From the NCBI RefSeq assembly GCF_024753135.1, contig NZ_JANUGP010000026.1, forward strand, positions 1 to 64,000: a DNA stretch of 64,000 nucleotides. The letters run 5' to 3'. Below, in pieces: positions 59,437 through 64,000 of this stretch; the stretch's first letter is position 1, and each line of letters begins with the position of its first letter. The position numbers were made by a program, and so were the translations under genes. The notes under the pieces are model-generated. The model was not told the DNA's origin, made no database searches, and worked only from the letters and a program-made list of their open reading frames with translations. Origin of the DNA: Streptomyces pyxinicus. GTDB taxonomy: Bacteria > Actinomycetota > Actinomycetes > Streptomycetales > Streptomycetaceae.

Positions 59437-59790
59437 GAAGCCGACCGCTCCCTCCCCGGCATCGCCCTCGCCGCCCTCTCCCTGGCGGTCATGCCCTTCC
59501 TGTCCGCGGCCCAGCGCAGGGCCGGCCGCGAACTCGGCTCGGCGAGCGCCGTCGCCGACTCCCAGCAGACCCTGCTCTGCACCTACCTCTCCGCCGTACT
59601 CCTCATCGGCCTCGTCCTCAACGCCACGCTCGGCTGGTCCTGGGCCGACCCGACCGCCGCCCTCGCCATCGCCGTCATCGCCGCCAAGGAGGGGCGCGAC
59701 ACGTGGCGGGGCAAGGGGTGCTGCGCCGCTCCGCCAGCGGCGGCGGCGCGAGCGGACTCAGGGGCGGACGCGTGCGGTTGCGGCTGCTGA
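59437..59790 (+). pseudogene. C-terminal remnant of a cation-diffusion-facilitator-like transporter
   Basis: Reads LPGIALAALSLAVMPFLSAAQRRAGRELGSASAVADSQQTLLCTYLSAVLLIGLVLNATLGWSWADPTAALAIAVIAAKEGRDTWRG, the last part of a CDF-type metal transporter with its ADS and DP motifs. No start codon or N-terminal helices remain. It ends in a Cys/Ala tail (GADACGCGC). Truncated by the junction near 59430. Confidence 0.72.
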
Positions 59791-59943
59791 GGCCAGGCGC
59801 TTAGAAGGCGCTTGGTCTCACGACCGGCGAGCGAGGACAGCACCGGCCCCGGCCGCCGATGGTGGCCGGGCAGATCGACCTTGTTCCGGCGAGCCGCGCA
59901 GCAGCGGTGGACTCTCAGGGACCGGCGAAGGGCTGATTCGCCG

Positions 59944-60543
59944 TCAGCCGATGTCCCGGCACAGGGCGAAGGCCTGGATGTGGCCTTCCTTGGTGTGCGA
60001 CCTGGCGGCCCACGCGTTCGGCCGGCTCTCGGACGGGCCGTTGACGTCCACCGAGTCGTAGGGGGTTCCGCCGACGCTGTACACCGGGTTGATGGCGTAG
60101 CCACCGGTCACCAGATTGGTGTTCGCGGGGCACTGGGCGTAGGAGGTGTCGCCGCCGTTGCGTACGTGGTCGGCGACTGCCCGGGTCGGCGCGGAGCCGC
60201 TGTCGCACAGGGCGTATGCCCTGATCCGCCCCGCGTGCGGCTGCGCCGCCCACGCTCCGGGGTGGCTCACCGAGGGGGCGCTGGCCTGCACGGTGTCGGA
60301 GTAGGCACCCCCGTAGGTATAGGCGGGAGCAGCGGAGTAGCCGCCGCCGACGAGCTGTGTGCCGTCGGGGCACTGCGCCCAGGAGACCTCGCCCGGCCCC
60401 ACTTCCGGGCCGCTGACAGCCCGCACCGTACTGTCGGCCGCACTCGCTGTCGCACCCCCCGCCATGAGCCCTGCCACCGCCAGGACCGCCGTCCCGATGC
60501 CGCCGCCGATTCGCCGGAGCACGCTCACATTCCTGGAACTCAT
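59944..60543 (-). CDS. Secreted protein of two tandem ~75-residue domains
   Basis: 199 residues from ATG 60543 (GAGAGGTGA upstream). Signal peptide: VLRRIGGGIGTAVLAVAGLMAGGATASA. Two homologous units follow: CPDGTQLVGGGYSAAPAYTYGG...AWAAQPH...AYALC and CPANTNLVTGGYAINPVYSVGG...AWAARSH...AFALC, each with two cysteines. The units are clearly duplicated; role unknown, possibly cell-surface binding. Confidence 0.8.
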   Translation of the reverse strand: MSSRNVSVLRRIGGGIGTAVLAVAGLMAGGATASAADSTVRAVSGPEVGPGEVSWAQCPDGTQLVGGGYSAAPAYTYGGAYSDTVQASAPSVSHPGAWAAQPHAGRIRAYALCDSGSAPTRAVADHVRNGGDTSYAQCPANTNLVTGGYAINPVYSVGGTPYDSVDVNGPSESRPNAWAARSHTKEGHIQAFALCRDIG

Positions 60544-60919
60544 CCGCTTCTGTCACCTCTCACAGCGATGGGAAACGCCCCCATGAGGAGCGCCAGGAGA
60601 ATGCTGTGTCAGGGAGGACCACGGGAAACGATCTCCGGGGTTCGTGCATCCGTAAGCGTGAACTTCCCACGCCGGCACGGGAGATCTCGCCGCACCTCAC
60701 GGGTGTTTCTGCATTGAACTTTTAGCCGGCACTCGCAGTGGATCACTCGAAAGTGTGCCGCAATGTTCGAATAGAGCGGTCCCTAATTCCGCTACGGTGG
60801 AACCCGTGCAATTGCATCGCGGGATTGCATGAGGTGTCGCCTGCCAGCCCAGCGGTGGGCATGGCAGTGCGACGGCCAAGTCGGATCAGCACATCACGAC
60901 TGACAGGAGGTGGGCGCAC
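60544..60919. other. Intergenic region, secreted gene/DUF397 gene
   Basis: About 376 bp without a supported gene. A direct repeat ATTGCAT occurs twice near 60811-60830. The rightward DUF397 gene promoter probably lies here; no confident -10/-35 call. Confidence 0.35.
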
Positions 60920-61156
60920 GTGGAGATGTATTCGAACGGTCTCCCTGCCGATTCACTCAAGGTGGAATGGGTGAAGAGCAGGAAGAGTTCCGCGAACGGC
61001 CAGTGCGTCGAACTGGCCGCGCTCCCGGACGGCAGGGTGGCCATGCGGAACTCGACGGACCCGGCCGGCCCCGCTCTGGTCTTCCAGGGTGCCGAGATCG
61101 CGGCATTCCTGGACGGGGCGAAGAAGCAGGAGTTCGATCACCTGATCGACTGCTAG
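60920..61156 (+). CDS. DUF397 protein
   Basis: 78 residues from GTG 60920 (GGAGGTGGG upstream). A single DUF397 unit: VEWVKSRKSSANGQCVELAALPDGRVAMRNSTDPAGPALVFQGAEIAAFL. It precedes a WhiJ-like XRE gene by 78 bp, the reverse of the usual order. Likely partner of that regulator. Confidence 0.9.
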   Translation: MEMYSNGLPADSLKVEWVKSRKSSANGQCVELAALPDGRVAMRNSTDPAGPALVFQGAEIAAFLDGAKKQEFDHLIDC

Positions 61157-61234
61157 TCAGAAATTCATTCGAGGGGACGCGCGGCCCTCCAGCGTGCCAT
61201 CATGGACTCATGCTGAGCACTCGTTGGAGGCCGC

Positions 61235-62143
61235 GTGTCCCCTGTGTCTGAGGGCGTTGTCCCGCTTTTCGGAGAGCGGCCGAATCCCGAGGTCGCGCCA
61301 ACTGTCGCCGGTCTCATGCTCGGACGCCGGCTCCGCGAACTGAGGAGTGAGCGCACCCTCGGCGTGGTCGCGAAGGCCATCAACGCGTCCGTGTCGAAGA
61401 TCAGCCGTCTGGAGCGGGGGGAAAGTCCCCCGGATTTCCGGGATATCCGTGAACTCGCCGCATTCTTCGGGCTCGACACCGATGAGCGGTGGCGGCTGAT
61501 GGGGCTTGCGCAGCGGGCCGTTGAACCGGAGTGGTTCGAGGGCAAGTTCTCCGACTGCGCGCCGCAGTGGATGAAACGTCTCATCGGGATCGAGGCGCAG
61601 TGCGCGCTGCTGCTGACCTTCGAGGCCTTCATCGTTCCGGGGCTGATCCAGACGCCACGGTACGCGCAACAGATCATCCATGACGGCCTGGAAGTGGCGG
61701 CGCGCACCCCGGACGTCATCGAGTTGCGTGCCGAACTGCGGGCGGAGCGCCAGGACCGGTTCTTCCACCAGGCGCTCCAGCCTCACGCCACGTTCCTGCT
61801 CGACGAGAGCATCCTGTACCGCATGGTCGGCGACGAGACCGTCATGTACGAGCAGATCCAGAAGCTCATCGACCTCATGGACGACCCGCGAGTCTGCATC
61901 CGGGTCGTCCCGCTCAGCGGGAAGGTGGTCTCCAACCACGCCTCGATGACCCACCTGAGCTTCGATGTGGGCGAGTTGCCTCCGATGGTGTACGTGGAGG
62001 GCAACGACAACGCCGACTACCACTCGCAGACGCGTGACGTCGAGCGTTTCGCGACGCTGCTCCTGCGCCTGAGCAACAACTCCGCTCTGAACCCGAAGGA
62101 AACCCTGGAGCTGCTCCAGAACGTCCAGAAGCGCTACGTCTAG
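61235..62143 (+). CDS. WhiJ-like XRE-family regulator with DUF5753 domain
   Basis: 302 residues from GTG 61235 (TTGGAGG upstream). XRE helix-turn-helix: LGRRLRELRSERTLGVVAKAINASVSKISRLERGESP. DUF5753 region: FEAFIVPGLIQTPRYAQQII, ESILYRMVGDETVMYEQIQKLIDLMDDPRVCIRVVPLSG. Similar to the protein at 11778-12638, so the window has two such regulators. Convergent with a methyltransferase gene. Confidence 0.9.
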   Translation: MSPVSEGVVPLFGERPNPEVAPTVAGLMLGRRLRELRSERTLGVVAKAINASVSKISRLERGESPPDFRDIRELAAFFGLDTDERWRLMGLAQRAVEPEWFEGKFSDCAPQWMKRLIGIEAQCALLLTFEAFIVPGLIQTPRYAQQIIHDGLEVAARTPDVIELRAELRAERQDRFFHQALQPHATFLLDESILYRMVGDETVMYEQIQKLIDLMDDPRVCIRVVPLSGKVVSNHASMTHLSFDVGELPPMVYVEGNDNADYHSQTRDVERFATLLLRLSNNSALNPKETLELLQNVQKRYV

Positions 62144-62162
62144 CCCACGTCCTGGGGTCCGT

Positions 62163-62990
62163 CTAGGGATCCGTCCGCGCCGACCGTGGCGGCACTTCCG
62201 CCATGCCGCCGTAGTCCATCCACTCGACGCTGCGGTCGTGCTGACGCAGGTCGGAGTCAGGTCGCCAGTCGGTGACGTCCACGAGCCCGGGGCGGTGCAG
62301 GGTCAGGTTCTCGAAGAAGCGGTCGACCTCCCACTTCTCCCGGACTCTGCCCCAGTGGTCGTCCGTCTGCTTGCGCATCAGGTCGGTCACCTGGTCTCGG
62401 AGGCCGACGTCGTCGCTGACGAGATGGCAGATCACCACGAAACTACCCGGTTTGAGCCGTGAGACCACTCGTCGGACGATGCCCGCCGGGTCGTCTCTGT
62501 CCTTGACGCAGTGCAGGACCGAGATGAACAGAGCAGCCGTCCGCTCTTTCAGGTCGATCAGGCGACCGAATTCCGCACTCTCGAAAACGGCCTCCGGGTG
62601 TGTCATGTCGCCTTCGATGATGGTGGCGTTGCCGTCGTGCGAATCAAGGATCGAACGGCCGTGGGCGAGGACGACCGGGTCATTGTCCACATAGACGACA
62701 CGTGCGTCGCGGTGAACGGCCTGTGCTACCTGATGCACATTGTTCTGGGTCGGCAACCCGGAACCGAAGTCGACGAACTGCTTGATGCCGTGTTCCTCGG
62801 CGAGCGCGCGGACCACGCGTTCCAGGAACCAACGGTTGTTGCGCGCCAGCGCTTTGGTGGTTGGCGCATAGCGCAGGAGTTCCTCACAGGCCAGACGGTC
62901 TGCCTCGTAATTGAAGTGCCCGCCCAGCAGCCAGTCGTACATCCTGGCCGCACTGGGAACAGACAGGTCGATCGGTCGGTTGTCAGCCAA
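62163..62990 (-). CDS. S-adenosyl methyltransferase of the DUF574 (PF04672) family
   Basis: 275 residues from TTG 62990, with AGGAGGGG upstream. The family opening SVPSAARMYDWLLGGHFNYEADRLACEEL is followed by SAM-binding VDFGSGLPTQNNVHQVAQ and VYVDNDPVVLAHGR, then IEGDMTHPEAV. Members are abundant in Streptomyces, often beside WhiJ/DUF397 genes; substrate unknown. Confidence 0.92.
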   Translation of the reverse strand: MADNRPIDLSVPSAARMYDWLLGGHFNYEADRLACEELLRYAPTTKALARNNRWFLERVVRALAEEHGIKQFVDFGSGLPTQNNVHQVAQAVHRDARVVYVDNDPVVLAHGRSILDSHDGNATIIEGDMTHPEAVFESAEFGRLIDLKERTAALFISVLHCVKDRDDPAGIVRRVVSRLKPGSFVVICHLVSDDVGLRDQVTDLMRKQTDDHWGRVREKWEVDRFFENLTLHRPGLVDVTDWRPDSDLRQHDRSVEWMDYGGMAEVPPRSARTDP

Positions 62991-63168
62991 CGCGCATGCC
63001 CCTCCTGGTCGAGCCCCGATCTCTCCAGGGAATTGATCGGCATCCTAGGAGAGCATGGCAAGATCCACCACCGCTCTTTGAGGCGATGGTGGCGTGCAGG
63101 GTGGCGCGTATGTGGCGCGGAGGTGGCGTTCTGGGCGCTGAACGCCACTACTGGCCGCGAATATTGAC

Positions 63169-63720
63169 CTACGAACGAGGGACGACTTCCTCCAAGTGTT
63201 CGAGTGCTTGTCGGGGAAGCAGCCGTATCGCTGCCTGAAGGCCGGCCGCGACGAAGTGGTGATCAACCCCCATGACGTCGGCAACGGCATTCGGCGATAG
63301 CCCGAGCCGGTACCTGAGCAGGACGACGTCCGCGACGTCGGGCACGCAGGTCTGGTAGAGGCTGTCGATCACGCCGTCACCCTCTGTGCACAAGGTCGTT
63401 ACGTGGTAACGGAGTTGATGCCACGTGCCTGTCGCCAGGCAGGGCTGGCGCAAAAGCTCCGTCCATCGGCTGCCGATGGCCCCTACGGCGGAGGCCACGG
63501 CCAGCCGCGACGGCGCGTCCGCGTGCAGGCGTGCTCGCGCGTAGCGGAAGTACAACGGCTCATACAACTGGCGGAACGCCTCGTATCCGAGACGGTCGGA
63601 ACGGCGTGATGCCGTGTGACGCGTCGATGCGGCGGTGGTCGGCGCGGCTGTCGGGCGGGTTCCGGACCCATCGGCGTGCGCGGGCGGAGGTGAAGAGGTA
63701 GAGAGATTCGCTTTCCGCAT
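63169..63720 (-). CDS. Sigma-70-like region-4 protein
   Basis: 183 residues from ATG 63720 (TCGAGGTCACC upstream). A Ser/Pro/Thr-rich lead (NLSTSSPPPAHADGSGTRPTAAPTTAAST) precedes LGYEAFRQLYEPLYFRYARARLHADAPSRLAVASAVGAIGSRWTELLRQP and a helix-turn-helix-like DVADVVLLRYRLGLSPNAVADVMGVDHHFVAAGLQAAIRLL. The region-2-like core is degenerate, so it may be a sigma-like DNA-binding protein and not a true factor. Family-level call only. Confidence 0.68.
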   Translation of the reverse strand: MRKANLSTSSPPPAHADGSGTRPTAAPTTAASTRHTASRRSDRLGYEAFRQLYEPLYFRYARARLHADAPSRLAVASAVGAIGSRWTELLRQPCLATGTWHQLRYHVTTLCTEGDGVIDSLYQTCVPDVADVVLLRYRLGLSPNAVADVMGVDHHFVAAGLQAAIRLLPRQALEHLEEVVPRS

Positions 63721-64000
63721 GGTGACCTCGAATCCGGCTGTACTGGCCGAGGGCCTGCGCTGCCCATGGCCGAAGCGGCCCAAGCCCGTTGACTCCGTGC
63801 GTGGTCGGTAACAGCGGATCTGCAGGGTGATTTCCAAGTCGGTCACGGCCAGGGAAAAATTGGCCGGCCAGTGGACCGCTGCCTCCGGCAGGGCAGATGT
63901 GATGGCATATGCCAACGCGAACGTGAGGCAAAGGATCAGCCCGCGAGTGCCTTACGCCGCGAGATCACCCCATGAGGGAAAGCGAAACTGATACCGTGCA
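63721..64000. other. Right-edge region
   Basis: About 280 bp with no firm gene. A plus-strand ATG at 63972 (RESETDTV) opens a frame that runs off the right edge, but with a weak ribosome site; it may be the start of a gene outside the window. Confidence 0.3.

Noticed and set aside
53297..60000. Integrase, attachment sites or replication genes of an integrative element
   Set aside because: The accessory character is clear but no integrase, Rep, Tra or flanking direct repeats were found in the window, so no element is called.

Overview
The window is about 64 kb of very GC-rich actinobacterial chromosome, most probably Streptomyces. The evidence is strong third-position G/C bias, frequent GTG and TTG starts, rare TTA codons, a WhiJ/AbaA/DUF397-type regulatory cluster, and a chitosan-oligosaccharide locus (csnR-csnE-csnF-csnG-csnH-csnK) in the order known from Streptomyces coelicolor. 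No rRNA, tRNA or CRISPR array was recognised.

Bases 1 to 27 kb are mainly conserved chromosome. They carry a NUDIX hydrolase cut by the left edge, a large secreted S8 protease, an ECF sigma factor with a repeat-expanded membrane anti-sigma partner, aspartate-semialdehyde dehydrogenase and aminopeptidase N. Next is a regulatory cluster (two HATPase proteins, a WhiJ-like XRE protein, a duplicated DUF397 protein, a UTRA-domain protein), then small secreted proteins and a divergent EamA exporter/MarR pair with a clear operator. malQ follows, preceded by an odd 81-residue repeat peptide gene that abuts it. The last part holds a second ECF sigma/zinc-finger anti-sigma/ABC exporter operon whose last gene appears to be cut by a nonsense mutation, an HNH nuclease, an MscS channel and a Uma2-family protein.

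Bases 27.4 to 34.3 kb hold the csn operon: promoter, palindromic operator, ROK repressor, ABC importer, GH4 glycosidase and sugar kinase. Together they import, phosphorylate and cleave chitosan oligomers. After a transposase remnant, an SRPBCC protein and a LuxR-type regulator beside a secreted NlpC/P60-FG-GAP protein, 38.3 to 49.0 kb forms one same-strand signalling cluster. It encodes a GlnX-like membrane sensor, a GlnH-like binding protein, a coiled-coil protein with a TTA codon, a PknG-like kinase, a PP2C phosphatase, a VWA protein and an FHA protein. A plausible flow is ligand to GlnH, GlnX, PknG and then the FHA effector, with PP2C resetting the state.

From 49 to 53.3 kb are an isoaspartate methyltransferase-like protein, a truncated haemoglobin, a thioesterase and ettA. 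From 53.3 kb to the right end the content is accessory. A lower-GC three-gene overlapping operon (TIGR04255-like protein plus two small uncharacterised proteins, 54.1 to 55.9 kb) is the best candidate for an undescribed system. It is followed by small membrane-protein genes, a long nested inverted repeat, a chimeric junction of two gene remnants, a secreted duplicated-domain protein, and a second DUF397/XRE/methyltransferase/sigma-like set. All functions are inferred from reading the sequence; no database search was run.
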